Source: Ideonella_A intermedia_A (GTDB lineage: Bacteria > Pseudomonadota > Gammaproteobacteria > Burkholderiales > Burkholderiaceae_C). From it: a DNA stretch of 64,000 nucleotides. This document shows, piece by piece, positions 36,604 to 46,034 of this stretch. The notes below the pieces were generated by a model, which was not told the origin of the DNA, searched no databases, and was given only the letters and a program-made list of their open reading frames with translations. Position 1 is the first letter of the stretch; each line of letters begins with the position of its first letter. The stretch is from assembly GCA_943370175.1 (NCBI GenBank), contig CALRPU020000005.1:1-64000 (forward strand), written 5' to 3'. The translations under genes were made by a program, and so were the position numbers.

Positions 36604-38661
36604 TCAGGCGGCCGCGGTGTGGGCGGCCGACGCCGGCTCGCTGGCGCCTTCTTGCACGTCGATGGCCAGCGTCAGCGGCCCGGCGCCGGCCGCATCGCCT
36701 TCGCCCAAGTCGTCGGCCTCGGCGTCTGCCTCGCCGCTGGCAGCGGCCTGAGCCGAGTCCAGCGCTTGCAGCACACGCGCCTGCAGGTCCAGCGTCAACA
36801 GATCGTGGCCCATGACGCGCACCCGCACGTGGCTGCCGCGGGCCAGCTGTTCGGCGCCAAGGGCACGAAACACCAGCGGCAGCGCGTCTGCGCGCACCAG
36901 GCCGTCCTTCATCACCGTGGCGTCCAGTTCCTGGAGGCCCTGTTGCTCAATGTGCTTCAGGGTCCAATAGCGCTCAATGCCCGATTGGAAGCCGTTGTAG
37001 GCCGCGTAGGCGGTGTCAAAGGCCGAGATGATCGCGAACAGCGCGGCGTCTTTGGGCTTGAACGGTGCCACCAACGCCGCCGTACGCCCGTGGCGGGCGC
37101 AGGCGATGATCTGCCATTGGTTGACAAGGTCGACGTAGCGCCGAAGGGGCGACGTCGCCCAGGTGTATTGCGCCACGCCCATGCCGGCGTGTGGCGCTGG
37201 CTTCACGCCCATGCGCACCTTGATGCCCGGCGCGAGGCTGGCCTGGCTGCGGTAGATGCCCGGCACACCACAGTCTGCGAGCCAACCGCCCCAGGTGCTG
37301 TTGGCCAGGATCATCGCCTCGGCGACGATCAGGTCCAGCGGCGAGCCGCGCTGGCGGGTGCTGATGACGACCGTTTCGTCGCCCGCCGGCTCGGCGCCAG
37401 CCACACCGTCGAGGCGGAAGTTGTAGTCGGGGCGGTTGAAGTTTTCCGGCTTGCCGCGCAGCACCTCGCGCCCGGCCTTCAAGTGACGTGCCAATCGAAA
37501 GGCAAAGCGCAATTCGGCGGCGTGCGCGTAGTCGGCCGGCGCCTCGCCAAGCAGGCTGGCCTCGGTGACGACCGCGTCCAGCATGTCGTGGCGCAGGTTG
37601 CTGGCGATGGGCACCAGCTCCAGCCGCGTTTCGCTGGCCGTCACCTCCAGCGTGGCCTCGTCCATCGTCACGTACAGCGAGACCGCGGGGCAATCGCGCC
37701 CCGCCATCAGCGTGTAGCTCTGCACCACCTCGTCGGGCAGCATGGTCAGCTTGTGGCCGGGCATGTAGACCGTTGACAGTCGGTCGCGGGCAAGCTTGTC
37801 GAGGGCGCTGTCGGGGGCGATGGCCAGGCCGGGCGCGGCGATGTGCACCCCGAACACCACCGTGCCGCTGCCCAGGCCCTGCACCGACAGCGCGTCGTCG
37901 ATTTCGGTGGTGGCCGAGTCGTCGATGGAGAACGCCTGCACCGCGGCTCGCGGCAGGTTGTCCTTGATCGGCGGCGCCACCGTGGGCGCAAAGCCCGTGC
38001 CCCGTGGGAAGTTCTCGAACAGGAAACGCTTCCAGTGGAACTGGTAGGGCGAGGTGATCGCCCCGGCGGCGGTCAGCAGGTCCAGCGGCGCGCGCTGCGC
38101 CTGACGGGCCGCGTCGACCACCGCCTTGTACTCTGGCGCGTTCTTGTCTGGCTTGAAAAGGATCTTGTAGAGCTGCTCGCGCACCGGCGCGGGGCAGGCG
38201 CCGGCGACGAGTTCATTCGCCCACGCTTCGATCTGCGCGGCGACCTGCTTCTTGCGCTCAATGCCCAGCAGCGCCGCCTTCACGACGTCTTCAGGCGCCT
38301 TCTTGAACAGCCCCTTGCCCAGGCGACGGAAATAGTGCGGCGCCTCGTAAAGCCGAAACAGCATCGCGGCCTGGGTGCTCACGTCCGCATTCGCGCTGAA
38401 GTAATCGCGCGCCAGCTCGGCGAAGCCGAACTCGGCGTCTGGCGCGAACTCCCAGGCCAGGTCCAGCTCGATCTCGGCGGCCTGCGCCTGGGCGCGGGCC
38501 ATCAGTTCGGCCGGCTGCGGCTTGTCGAACTTCAGCAGCACATGCGCTGCCTTGACCTTCACCCGCTTGCCCGAGTCGAGTTCGACCTGCAGCGAGCTGT
38601 CGGCCTCCGACATCACCCGCCCTGCGAGAAATTTGCCTGCGTCTTCGAACAATGCGTACAT
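36604..38661 (-). CDS. RNB-domain exoribonuclease (RNase II/R family)
   Basis: 685 residues. The catalytic RNB domain holds SIDDSATTEIDDALSV with the clustered metal-binding aspartates, and later TSPLRRYVDLVNQWQI, a family motif. The first 230 residues and the C-terminal 120 replace the cold-shock and S1 domains by weak, divergent versions; the tail is acidic and Ala-rich. It would degrade RNA 3' to 5'. It is neither a standard RNase II nor RNase R, so no symbol is given. It ends 25 bases before the TonB-like gene. Confidence 0.88.
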   Translation of the reverse strand: MYALFEDAGKFLAGRVMSEADSSLQVELDSGKRVKVKAAHVLLKFDKPQPAELMARAQAQAAEIELDLAWEFAPDAEFGFAELARDYFSANADVSTQAAMLFRLYEAPHYFRRLGKGLFKKAPEDVVKAALLGIERKKQVAAQIEAWANELVAGACPAPVREQLYKILFKPDKNAPEYKAVVDAARQAQRAPLDLLTAAGAITSPYQFHWKRFLFENFPRGTGFAPTVAPPIKDNLPRAAVQAFSIDDSATTEIDDALSVQGLGSGTVVFGVHIAAPGLAIAPDSALDKLARDRLSTVYMPGHKLTMLPDEVVQSYTLMAGRDCPAVSLYVTMDEATLEVTASETRLELVPIASNLRHDMLDAVVTEASLLGEAPADYAHAAELRFAFRLARHLKAGREVLRGKPENFNRPDYNFRLDGVAGAEPAGDETVVISTRQRGSPLDLIVAEAMILANSTWGGWLADCGVPGIYRSQASLAPGIKVRMGVKPAPHAGMGVAQYTWATSPLRRYVDLVNQWQIIACARHGRTAALVAPFKPKDAALFAIISAFDTAYAAYNGFQSGIERYWTLKHIEQQGLQELDATVMKDGLVRADALPLVFRALGAEQLARGSHVRVRVMGHDLLTLDLQARVLQALDSAQAAASGEADAEADDLGEGDAAGAGPLTLAIDVQEGASEPASAAHTAAA

Positions 38662-38736
38662 GCGCCGATTGTCGCCGCAAGGCCGGGGGGCGCCTGGCCG
38701 CGGGGCTCGCCCGCCGAGTGCCCGAGGGTCTCGGGG

Positions 38737-40743
38737 TCAGAAGTGGATGCCCCGCATCATCTGCTGCATCGCGATGGCTTCGGGCGACAGGGTCGCCTTG
38801 CCGCTCTTGTCGCCCTTGGCCGCCGAGCTGTCGGGGAACATGCGGAAGCTGGTGTTCATCACGATCTGCGCCACCCGTGGCACCAGCGCGTGCATCAGTT
38901 CGCCCGAGATGCCCAGGCGCGTGGCGATGCGCACCGGCTTGGCCACGCAGGCTTCGGCGATCATGTCGGCGGCCTCTTCCGGCGACAGCGTGGGCACGTT
39001 GTTGTAAATCTTGGTCGGCGCGATCATCGGCGTGCGCACCAGCGGCATGTTGATCGTGGTGAAGGTGATGCCTTGGTCGGCGTACTCGCTGGACGCGCAG
39101 CGCGTCCAGGCGTCCAGGGCGGCCTTGCTGGCAACGTAGGCCGAGAACCGCGGCGCGTTGGTCAACACGCCGATGGAGCTGATGTTGACGATGTGGCCCT
39201 TCTTCTTGGCCACCATGCCAGGCAGCAGGCCCATGGTCACGCGCAGGCAGCCGAAGTAATTCAGGTCCATCGTGCGCTGGAAGTCGTGGAAGCGGTCGTA
39301 GCTGCTTTCGATGGCACGTCGAATCGAGCGGCCGGCGTTGTTGATCAGGAAGTCGACCCCGCCGAAGTTCTCGTGGATCCAGGCCATCAGCGACGCGCAA
39401 CCGGCCTCGTCGGCGATGTCGCAACTGAAGGTGTGGACGGTGGCGTCCTTGCCCGCGGCCGCCAGGATCTCCTTGCGGGCCTCGGCCAGCTTGTCTTCAT
39501 CGCGGGCGCAGATCAAGGTGACGGCGCCGGCCTCGGCGAACTTGACCGCGGCGGCCAGGCCGATGCCCGACGAGCCCCCGGTGACCAGCACCACCTTGCC
39601 GCCCACCGTGCCGCGCAGGCTGCGGTCGATGGCCAGCGCCGGGTCGAGGTGCCGTTCCCAGTAGTCCCAAAGGCGCCAAGCGTAGTCGCGCAGGTTCGGG
39701 CACGCGATGCCGCTGCCCTTGAGCGCGGCCTGGGTGTCGCGGCAATCGAAGCGGGTGGGGTAGTTGACGAAGGTGAAGATGTCCTCGGGCAGGCCCAGAT
39801 CCTTCATGACCGCGTTGCGCACCCGCCGCACTGGCGCCAGCGCCATCATGCCCTTCTTGACACTGCGCGGGATGAAGCCGAGCAAGGCGGCGTTGATGAA
39901 CAGGTTCATCTTCGGCGCGTGCGCGGCCTTGCTGAAGATGTCGAGCACGTCCCCCACGCGGTAGCCCTCGGGGTCGACCAGGTGGAAGCACTTGCCCTTG
40001 AGTTCGGCCTTGCTGTGGCTGATGTGGTCGAGGGCGGCGACCACGAAATCCACCGGCACGATGTTGATGCGCCCGCCTTCCAGACCGATGCTGGGCATCC
40101 AGGGCGGCAGGATCTGGCGCATGCGCTGGATCAGCTTGAAGAAGTAGTAGGGCCCGTCGATCTTGTCCATCTCGCCGGTGGTCGAGTCCCCCACCACCAT
40201 CGCCGGGCGGTAGACCGTCCACGGCACCTTGGACTCCTTGCGCACGATCTTTTCGCTCTCGTGCTTGGTCATGAAATAGGGGTGGTCCAGGCCTTCGGCC
40301 TCGTCGAACATGTCCTCGCGGAAGACGCCCTCGTACAAGCCCGCGGCGGCGATGCTGCTGACGTGGTGCAGGTGACCCGCCTCGACGGCCTTGGCAAACT
40401 CCACCGCGTTGCGCGTGCCCTCGATGTTGACGGCGACCTGGCTTTCTTCGTCTGCCGACAGGTCGTACACCGCCGCCAGGTGGTACAGGTGGTCGACCTT
40501 GCCCTTGAGCTTCTTCAGGTCCTCGGCGGACACGCCCAGCTTCTTGCCCTTCAGGTCACCGTACACCGGCACCGCCCGCGACTTCGCCGTGCCCGACAAC
40601 TCCCAGTAGTTCAACAGCTCGGCCACCTTGCCTTCGCTTTCGGGGCGCAGCAGGAAAGACACCGTGGCGCCTCGGCGTGCGAGCAGGGCCTTGACGAGGC
40701 GTTTGCCGATGAAGCCGGTCGCGCCGGTGACGAAGTAATGCAT
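38737..40743 (-). CDS. Alcohol-forming fatty acyl-CoA reductase, two-domain SDR protein
   Basis: 668 residues with two reductase modules. Residues 1-370 form an extended SDR domain with TGATGFIGKRLV, HVSSIAAAGLYEG and the YxxxK pair in YFMTKHESEK. Residues 380-640 form a classical SDR domain with VTGGSSGIGLAAA, NNAGRSIRR and YVASKAALDAW. Order, length and many stretches (NYPTRFD, ISSIGVLTNAPRFSAYV, PLVRTPMIAPTKIY) match the Marinobacter reductase of about 660 residues that turns fatty acyl-CoA into fatty alcohol, as I recall that sequence. It is divergent from a phasin gene 200 bases away. Confidence 0.88.
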   Translation of the reverse strand: MHYFVTGATGFIGKRLVKALLARRGATVSFLLRPESEGKVAELLNYWELSGTAKSRAVPVYGDLKGKKLGVSAEDLKKLKGKVDHLYHLAAVYDLSADEESQVAVNIEGTRNAVEFAKAVEAGHLHHVSSIAAAGLYEGVFREDMFDEAEGLDHPYFMTKHESEKIVRKESKVPWTVYRPAMVVGDSTTGEMDKIDGPYYFFKLIQRMRQILPPWMPSIGLEGGRINIVPVDFVVAALDHISHSKAELKGKCFHLVDPEGYRVGDVLDIFSKAAHAPKMNLFINAALLGFIPRSVKKGMMALAPVRRVRNAVMKDLGLPEDIFTFVNYPTRFDCRDTQAALKGSGIACPNLRDYAWRLWDYWERHLDPALAIDRSLRGTVGGKVVLVTGGSSGIGLAAAVKFAEAGAVTLICARDEDKLAEARKEILAAAGKDATVHTFSCDIADEAGCASLMAWIHENFGGVDFLINNAGRSIRRAIESSYDRFHDFQRTMDLNYFGCLRVTMGLLPGMVAKKKGHIVNISSIGVLTNAPRFSAYVASKAALDAWTRCASSEYADQGITFTTINMPLVRTPMIAPTKIYNNVPTLSPEEAADMIAEACVAKPVRIATRLGISGELMHALVPRVAQIVMNTSFRMFPDSSAAKGDKSGKATLSPEAIAMQQMMRGIHF

Positions 40744-40861
40744 GAGGGCTCCTGGTGGTCCGGGGTGGTTGGCCGTGGCCCAGGATTTTTGTCCAAAGCC
40801 TCGCGGCCCCGCGACCGCGCTTACCCGGAGCGCCGTAGAGGCAACTCACTAGGCAATTAGG

Positions 40862-40890
40862 CTGACGCCTCCAGGGGCGACTTCTATAGT
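40862..40890 (+). promoter_or_regulatory. Promoter of the phasin gene
   Basis: CTGACG (40862-40867), 17 bases, TATAGT (40885-40890). The start codon at 40944 is 53 bases downstream, with a GGAG ribosome-binding site before it. It lies in the 200-base spacer shared with the divergent acyl-CoA reductase gene. Confidence 0.55.
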
Positions 40891-40943
40891 GAGGCCCATC
40901 GACATCGACCCACCTGGTCAACCCCAACCCACTGGAGATCCCC

Positions 40944-41612
40944 ATGGTCAAGAAACTCAAGCAAATGGCCGACAAGAAGGCCGCCAGCCCCGCCGGCCTG
41001 TTCGACAGCGCCCTGGCCAGCTCGGTCAAGGATTCGGCCCAGCAGATCTGGCTGGCCGGCATGGGCGCGTTTTCCAAGGCGCAGGAAGAGGGCGGCAAGG
41101 TCTTTGAAGCGCTGGTGAAGGAAGGCGTCACGTTGCAGCGCAAGACCCAGGCCGTGGCCGAGGAAAAGCTCGGCGAAGTCACCAGCCGCATGAGCAACAT
41201 GGCGGGCGACGTCTCGTCGAAAGCCGGCCAGCACTGGGACAAGCTCGAGACCATCTTTGAAGAGCGCGTTGCCAAGTCGCTGAACAAGCTGGGCGTGCCT
41301 GCGGCCAAGGACGTGGACGCGCTGAGCAAGCGCATCGACGCCCTGGCGGCTCAGGTGGCCAAACTGTCGAAGGGCGCGGCCAAGCCGGCCAAGGCCGAGC
41401 CGACGGCAAAGGCCGCCAAGCCCGCGGCCGCACCGGCCAGGAAGGCCGCTGCAAAGCCGGTCGCCTCGACGAAGGCCAAGTCCGCCGCACCGACCGCGGC
41501 CACGCCGAAGCCTGCCGTCGTTAAGAAGGCGGCTGCCAAGCCTGCAGCAGCCAAGAAGGCGCCGAAGGCCGCGGCCAAGGCCGCCGACGGCGCCGCCCTG
41601 GCCGCCGCCTGA
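40944..41612 (+). CDS. PhaF-like phasin with histone H1-like tail
   Basis: 222 residues. The N-terminal 140 residues are a phasin domain (KDSAQQIWLAGMGAFSKAQ; EGVTLQRKTQAVAEEKLG) ending in a heptad-like helix (LSKRIDALAAQVAKL). The C-terminal 80 residues are an Ala/Lys/Pro tail resembling histone H1, as in PhaF of Pseudomonas, where the tail binds DNA and distributes polyhydroxyalkanoate granules at division. That function is transferred by architecture. No phaC or phaZ is in the window. A terminator follows closely. Confidence 0.88.
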   Translation: MVKKLKQMADKKAASPAGLFDSALASSVKDSAQQIWLAGMGAFSKAQEEGGKVFEALVKEGVTLQRKTQAVAEEKLGEVTSRMSNMAGDVSSKAGQHWDKLETIFEERVAKSLNKLGVPAAKDVDALSKRIDALAAQVAKLSKGAAKPAKAEPTAKAAKPAAAPARKAAAKPVASTKAKSAAPTAATPKPAVVKKAAAKPAAAKKAPKAAAKAADGAALAAA

Positions 41613-41634
41613 CCGATGCGGTCGTGAGGTCCTC

Positions 41635-41663
41635 GCCCGCTGACCCGCGTCAGCGGGCTTTCT
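41635..41663 (+). terminator. Terminator of the phasin gene
   Basis: Stem GCCCGCTGAC / GTCAGCGGGC (41635-41644 with 41649-41658), a four-base loop, then TTTCT. It begins 23 bases after the stop codon and lies before the convergent YqaA-type gene. Confidence 0.82.
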
Positions 41664-41684
41664 GGCGGGCGTTGTCGGTCCGAT

Positions 41685-42182
41685 TCATGGCGATGCGCCC
41701 GCGTTCGGGAAGAGCCACAGCAACGCCGACGTCATGACGACGTAACGCAAAAACTTGCCGATGGCCATGTAGGCCACGCAGGGCCAGAACGGCATGCGCA
41801 ACCAGCCGGCCACCGCGCACAGCGGATCACCCACCCCAGGCAGCCACGACAGCAGGCAGGTCTTGGGACCAAACCGTTCCAGCCAGCGCAAGGCGCGCAG
41901 TTCAAGCGGTCGGTCGCGCCAGCGCTCCATCGCCTGGTGGGCGCCGCGCCCCATCCACCAGCTCACCGCGCCCCCCAGCGTGTTGCCGAGCGTCGCCACC
42001 GCGATGGCGGGCCAGAACAGCGCCGGGTTCAGCTTGATGAGCCCGAACACCACCGGTTCAGAGCCCAGTGGCAGCAAAGTGGCCGAGATGAACGCGACCA
42101 CGAAGACGGTGCTCAAGCCGAACTTCGGCAAGGCCAGCGCGGCCAGCAAAACGCCCACTTGGGCTTCGAGCCAGGAACTCAT
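41685..42182 (-). CDS. YqaA-family (SNARE/DedA-like) inner-membrane protein
   Basis: 165 residues with about four membrane segments. The conserved re-entrant region is seen: TLLPLGSEPVVFGLI, then ATLGNTLGGAVSWWMGRG, as in YqaA-type DedA relatives; LSWLPGVGDPLCAVAGWLR and FLRYVVMTSALLWL complete the pattern. Related proteins take part in lipid or ion transport across the membrane; no specific role is known for this one. The gene is divergent from dusB (107 bases). Confidence 0.87.
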   Translation of the reverse strand: MSSWLEAQVGVLLAALALPKFGLSTVFVVAFISATLLPLGSEPVVFGLIKLNPALFWPAIAVATLGNTLGGAVSWWMGRGAHQAMERWRDRPLELRALRWLERFGPKTCLLSWLPGVGDPLCAVAGWLRMPFWPCVAYMAIGKFLRYVVMTSALLWLFPNAGASP

Positions 42183-42289
42183 CGCCGCGAATTATCCGGG
42201 CACGCGTCAGGTGGGTCGGCCTGAGCGGTCGATGTCGGCACTCGCTATACTTCTGCCTCCTTTTTGAGCAACCCAGCCCACGACGCCCC

Positions 42290-43420
42290 ATGGCGACCCT
42301 GCGCATCGGCCCCGTCGTGGTGGCCAACCGTCTGTTCGTCGCCCCAATGGCTGGCGTCACGGACCGCCCGTTTCGGCAGCTCTGCAAGCGGCTGGGCGCA
42401 GGCTACGCGGTCAGTGAAATGGTCACGTCGCGCCGTGACCTTTGGCACACGTTGAAGACCAGCCGCCGAGCCAACCACGACGGCGAGGTCGAACCGATCG
42501 CCGTGCAGATTGCAGGCACCGACCCGGCCATGATGGCCGAGGCCGCCGCCTACAACATCGACCGCGGTGCACAGGTCATCGACATCAACATGGGTTGCCC
42601 GGCCAAGAAGGTCTGCAATGTGTGGGCCGGGTCGGCCTTGATGCAGGACGAGCCGTTGGCCTTGCGCATCATCGACGCCGTCGTCAACGCCTGTGCCGGC
42701 CGTGGCGTGCCGGTGACTTTGAAGATGCGCACGGGGTGGTGTGCGGCCCACCGCAATGCGCCCGCGCTGGCGGCGGCGGCCGAAGCGGCCGGCGTGTCGA
42801 TGGTGACCGTTCACGGCCGCACCCGCGAGCAGGGCTACACCGGTCAGGCCGAGTACCAGACGATCGCGGCCATCAAGGCCGCGCTGCGCATTCCCGTGGT
42901 CGCCAACGGCGACATCGACACCCCACACAAGGCGCGGGCCGTGTTGGCCGCGACCGGCGCCGACGCGGTGATGATCGGGCGCGCCGCCCAAGGTCGACCG
43001 TGGATCTTCCGAGAGGTCGACCACTTTTTGCGCACCGGCGAACATCTGCCGCCGCCCCGCGTGGCGCAGGCCAGGCAATGGCTGCTGGAGCACCTCGATG
43101 ACCACTACGCCCTGTACGGCGAACACGCTGGCGTTCGAACGGCGCGCAAGCACATCGGCTGGGCCGTCAAGCGCTTGCCCGGTGGCGAGGACTTTCGTGC
43201 CGCGATGAATCTGATCGACAACAGCGCCGACCAGGCCCGGGCCTTTGCCACCTGGTGCGACCAGCTGGCCAGCCGCCATGAGACCTGGCCCTTGCCCAGC
43301 GACAACGCCGACGCAACGCCCATCGTGAAGGCTGCGCTCGACCACCACGCGGCCAATGACGGCCGCCCTGGTGTGGATGGCGCGCCGCGCCGGATGCAAT
43401 CACGACAACAACACGCATGA
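42290..43420 (+). CDS. dusB: tRNA-dihydrouridine synthase B
   Basis: 376 residues. The flavin-binding TIM barrel has APMAGVTDRPFRQLC, the catalytic cysteine region NMGCPAKKVCN, VTVHGRTREQGYTG and IPVVANGDI with the FMN phosphate site MIGRAAQGRPWIF. It reduces uridine to dihydrouridine in tRNA. The C-terminal 45 residues extend past the usual helical domain. The stop overlaps the fis start by four bases, the classical dusB-fis operon. TATACT (42246-42251) upstream may be the -10 box. Confidence 0.96.
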   Translation: MATLRIGPVVVANRLFVAPMAGVTDRPFRQLCKRLGAGYAVSEMVTSRRDLWHTLKTSRRANHDGEVEPIAVQIAGTDPAMMAEAAAYNIDRGAQVIDINMGCPAKKVCNVWAGSALMQDEPLALRIIDAVVNACAGRGVPVTLKMRTGWCAAHRNAPALAAAAEAAGVSMVTVHGRTREQGYTGQAEYQTIAAIKAALRIPVVANGDIDTPHKARAVLAATGADAVMIGRAAQGRPWIFREVDHFLRTGEHLPPPRVAQARQWLLEHLDDHYALYGEHAGVRTARKHIGWAVKRLPGGEDFRAAMNLIDNSADQARAFATWCDQLASRHETWPLPSDNADATPIVKAALDHHAANDGRPGVDGAPRRMQSRQQHA

Positions 43421-43656
43421 GCAACAAGAAAAACATCGAGGATTCGATCCGAGACAGCCTGGAGGTCTACTTCAAGGACCTCGGCGGCACGGAGCCGGCG
43501 GCCATGTACGACATGATCCTCAATGTGGTTGAAAAGCCGCTGCTGGACGTGGTGATGAAGCACGCCGAAGGCAACCAAAGCCGCGCCGCGGAATGGCTGG
43601 GCATCAACCGCAACACCCTGCGTCGAAAGCTGCTGCAGCACAAGCTCACGCCCTGA
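43417..43656 (+). CDS. fis: DNA-binding protein Fis
   Basis: 79 residues, shorter than the 98 of enterobacteria but normal for betaproteobacteria, which have a shorter N-terminus. The C-terminal helix-turn-helix is nearly canonical: NQSRAAEWLGINRNTLRRKL. The middle part (YDMILNVVEKPLLDVVMKHA) forms the dimer helices. Fis bends DNA and activates rRNA and other promoters during fast growth. It overlaps dusB and is followed by purH 67 bases later. Confidence 0.97.
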   Translation: MSNKKNIEDSIRDSLEVYFKDLGGTEPAAMYDMILNVVEKPLLDVVMKHAEGNQSRAAEWLGINRNTLRRKLLQHKLTP

Positions 43657-43723
43657 GCCGGTCGTGCCCCCAGACAGCGTGGCGATCGTCACGACACCCC
43701 ATTCATTTCCTGCGAGATCCTTG

Positions 43724-45313
43724 ATGCAAGCCCTCATCTCTGTGTCTGACAAGACCGGCGTCGTCGACCTGGCGCGCGGCCTGCACGCCCTGGGCGTGAC
43801 CTTGTTGTCCACCGGTGGCACCGCCAAGCTGCTGGCCGACGCCGGCCTGCCCGTCACCGAGGTGGCCGACCACACCGGCTTTCCTGAAATGCTGGACGGC
43901 CGCGTCAAGACCCTTCACCCGAAGGTCCATGGTGGCCTGCTCGCCCGGCGCGACGTGCCCGCCCACCTGGCCGCCTTGGCGGAGCACGGCATCCCGACCA
44001 TCGACGTGCTGGTGGTCAACCTCTACCCGTTCGAGGCCACCGTGGCCCAGCCCGGCTGCACGCTGGAGGACGCGATCGAGAACATCGACATCGGCGGCCC
44101 GGCGATGGTGCGGTCGGCCGCGAAGAATTGGAAGGACGTGGTCGTGCTGACCGACGCTTCCCAGTACGACGGCGTGCTGGCCGAGTTGAAGGCCGGCGGC
44201 GTGGGCCAGGCCACCCGGTTCGCCCTCGCGGTCGCTGCCTTCAACCGCATTGCCAACTACGACGCGGCGATCAGCGATCACCTGTCGGCGTTGCAGCCGG
44301 ATGGCAGCCGCAGCGAGTTCCCCGCGCAGAGCAACGGCCGGTTCGTCAAGCTTCAGGATCTGCGCTATGGCGAGAATCCTCACCAGCGCGCGGCGTTCTA
44401 CCGCGACCTGCACCCGGCGCCCGGCTCGCTGGTGACGGCCGCCCAGCTGCAGGGCAAAGAACTGTCTTACAACAACATCGCCGATGCGGACGCGGCCTGG
44501 GAGTGCGTCAAGTCCTTTGTTGCCCGCACCGACGGGCCGGCCTGTGTCATCGTCAAGCACGCCAACCCCTGCGGCGTGGGCCTCGGTGCGACGGCGCTTG
44601 ACGCCTACGGCAAGGCCTTCAAGACCGACCCGACCTCCGCCTTCGGCGGCATCATCGCCTTCAACACGGTCGTCGATGGCGCGGCCGCTCAGGCCGTGGC
44701 CAAGCAGTTTGTCGAGGTGCTGATCGCCCCGGGCTACACCGATGACGCGCGTGCGGTGTTCGCGGCCAAGCCCAACACCCGCGTGCTGCAGATCGCCATC
44801 GACCAGGTCGATCCCGACGCCTTGTCGCCCTGGGCCCAGGGCCGCAACGCACAGGACATCAAACGCGTCGGCTCGGGCCTGCTGATTCAGTCCGCCGACA
44901 ACCATGTGCTGTCGGTGAACGACCTCAAGGTCGTGACCACCCGCCAGCCGACACCGCAGCAGCTGGCCGATCTGATGTTCGCGTGGAAGGTGGCGCAGTT
45001 CGTCAAGAGCAACGCCATCGTCTTCTGCGGCGCGGGCATGACACTGGGGGTGGGCGCGGGGCAAATGAGCCGCATCGACTCGGCACGGATTGCCAGCATC
45101 AAGGCGGAAAACGCCGGCCTGACGCTGGCCGACTCGGTGGTGGCCAGCGACGCGTTCTTCCCGTTCCGCGACGGCCTGGACGTGGTCTGCGAGGCGGGCG
45201 CCACCGCGGTGATCCAGCCTGGCGGCTCGGTGCGCGACGACGAGGTGATCGCCGCCGCGAACGAGCGCGGCATCGTCATGGTGCTGACCGGTGTGCGCCA
45301 CTTCCGCCACTGA
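43724..45313 (+). CDS. purH: Bifunctional AICAR transformylase / IMP cyclohydrolase
   Basis: 529 residues from the ATG at 43724 (MQALISVSDKTGVVDLARGL). The N-terminal cyclohydrolase (MGS-like) domain has LLSTGGTAKLL and DGRVKTLHPKVHGGLLARR. The transformylase domain has RYGENPHQRAAFYRD and VIVKHANPCG, with the catalytic Lys-His pair, and ends in QPGGSVRDDEVIAAANE and the terminal RHFRH. It carries out the last two steps of IMP synthesis in the cytoplasm. Confidence 0.97.
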   Translation: MQALISVSDKTGVVDLARGLHALGVTLLSTGGTAKLLADAGLPVTEVADHTGFPEMLDGRVKTLHPKVHGGLLARRDVPAHLAALAEHGIPTIDVLVVNLYPFEATVAQPGCTLEDAIENIDIGGPAMVRSAAKNWKDVVVLTDASQYDGVLAELKAGGVGQATRFALAVAAFNRIANYDAAISDHLSALQPDGSRSEFPAQSNGRFVKLQDLRYGENPHQRAAFYRDLHPAPGSLVTAAQLQGKELSYNNIADADAAWECVKSFVARTDGPACVIVKHANPCGVGLGATALDAYGKAFKTDPTSAFGGIIAFNTVVDGAAAQAVAKQFVEVLIAPGYTDDARAVFAAKPNTRVLQIAIDQVDPDALSPWAQGRNAQDIKRVGSGLLIQSADNHVLSVNDLKVVTTRQPTPQQLADLMFAWKVAQFVKSNAIVFCGAGMTLGVGAGQMSRIDSARIASIKAENAGLTLADSVVASDAFFPFRDGLDVVCEAGATAVIQPGGSVRDDEVIAAANERGIVMVLTGVRHFRH

Positions 45314-45380
45314 TTGGTGAGCGCCCCGTGGTCTCTGGGTGTCCGCAGGGGAGGCGCCGGGCGCAAGGCAGAATCCGCCC

Positions 45381-46010
45381 ATGACGTTGCCCGAGGCCGC
45401 AGGCCTGTTGCTCGCGGGACTGGCCCGGTTGATCACCGGGGCCCAAGGCCATTGGCGCGGCTCGCCGCCCAAGGCCGAGCAGCGCATCTATTTCGCCAAC
45501 CACCAGAGCCATTTCGACTGGATCCTGATCTGGGCGGCGCTGCCGGGTGACTTGCGCGCGGTGACGCGGCCCATCGCGGCGCGCGACTACTGGACCGCCA
45601 GCCCGCTCAAGGCCTGGATCACCCGCGAAATCTTCAACGCCGTCTATGTCAACCGGCAACGCACCGACGACCAGGACCCGCTCGAGCCCCTGCTGGACGC
45701 CCTGCGCAGCGGCGATTCGCTGGTGATCTTCCCCGAAGGCACGCGTGGCAACACCGGCGAGCCGCAGGCCTTCAAGTCGGGCCTGTTTCACTTGGCCGAG
45801 CAGTTTCCCGAGGTGCCTTTGATTCCCGCGTGGATCGACAACGTTCAGCGCGTCATGCCCAAGGGCGAGGTCGTTCCGGTGCCGATCCTGTGCTCGGTCA
45901 CCTTCGGTGCGCCGCTGCAGCTTCTAGCCGGCGAAGACAAGCGGGCCTTCCTGGCGCGCGCTCGCGAGGCGGTGCTGGCCTTGCGGCTGGCGCCACCGAC
46001 GTCGCGCTGA
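45381..46010 (+). CDS. PlsC-like lysophospholipid acyltransferase
   Basis: 209 residues from the ATG at 45381. The acyltransferase boxes are NHQSHFDW (box I, HxxxxD), FNAVYVNRQ (box II) and VIFPEGTRG (box III), followed by VPLIPAWIDN (box IV). The N-terminal helix is weakly hydrophobic (AAGLLLAGLARLI). It would acylate a lysophospholipid or a similar acceptor at the inner membrane. It lies 24 bases before a CdsA-like gene, so the two form a lipid-synthesis pair between purH and ruvC, separate from the essential plsC and cdsA. Confidence 0.9.
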   Translation: MTLPEAAGLLLAGLARLITGAQGHWRGSPPKAEQRIYFANHQSHFDWILIWAALPGDLRAVTRPIAARDYWTASPLKAWITREIFNAVYVNRQRTDDQDPLEPLLDALRSGDSLVIFPEGTRGNTGEPQAFKSGLFHLAEQFPEVPLIPAWIDNVQRVMPKGEVVPVPILCSVTFGAPLQLLAGEDKRAFLARAREAVLALRLAPPTSR

Positions 46011-46034
46011 GCCCGTCGCCGAGCCGTTCACGCC

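Noticed and set aside
37843..40860. Open plus-strand frame of about 1005 codons opposite the ribonuclease and acyl-CoA reductase genes
   Set aside because: It is antisense to two well-supported genes, lacks family motifs and is rich in His, Gln and Arg, typical of a GC-rich shadow frame.
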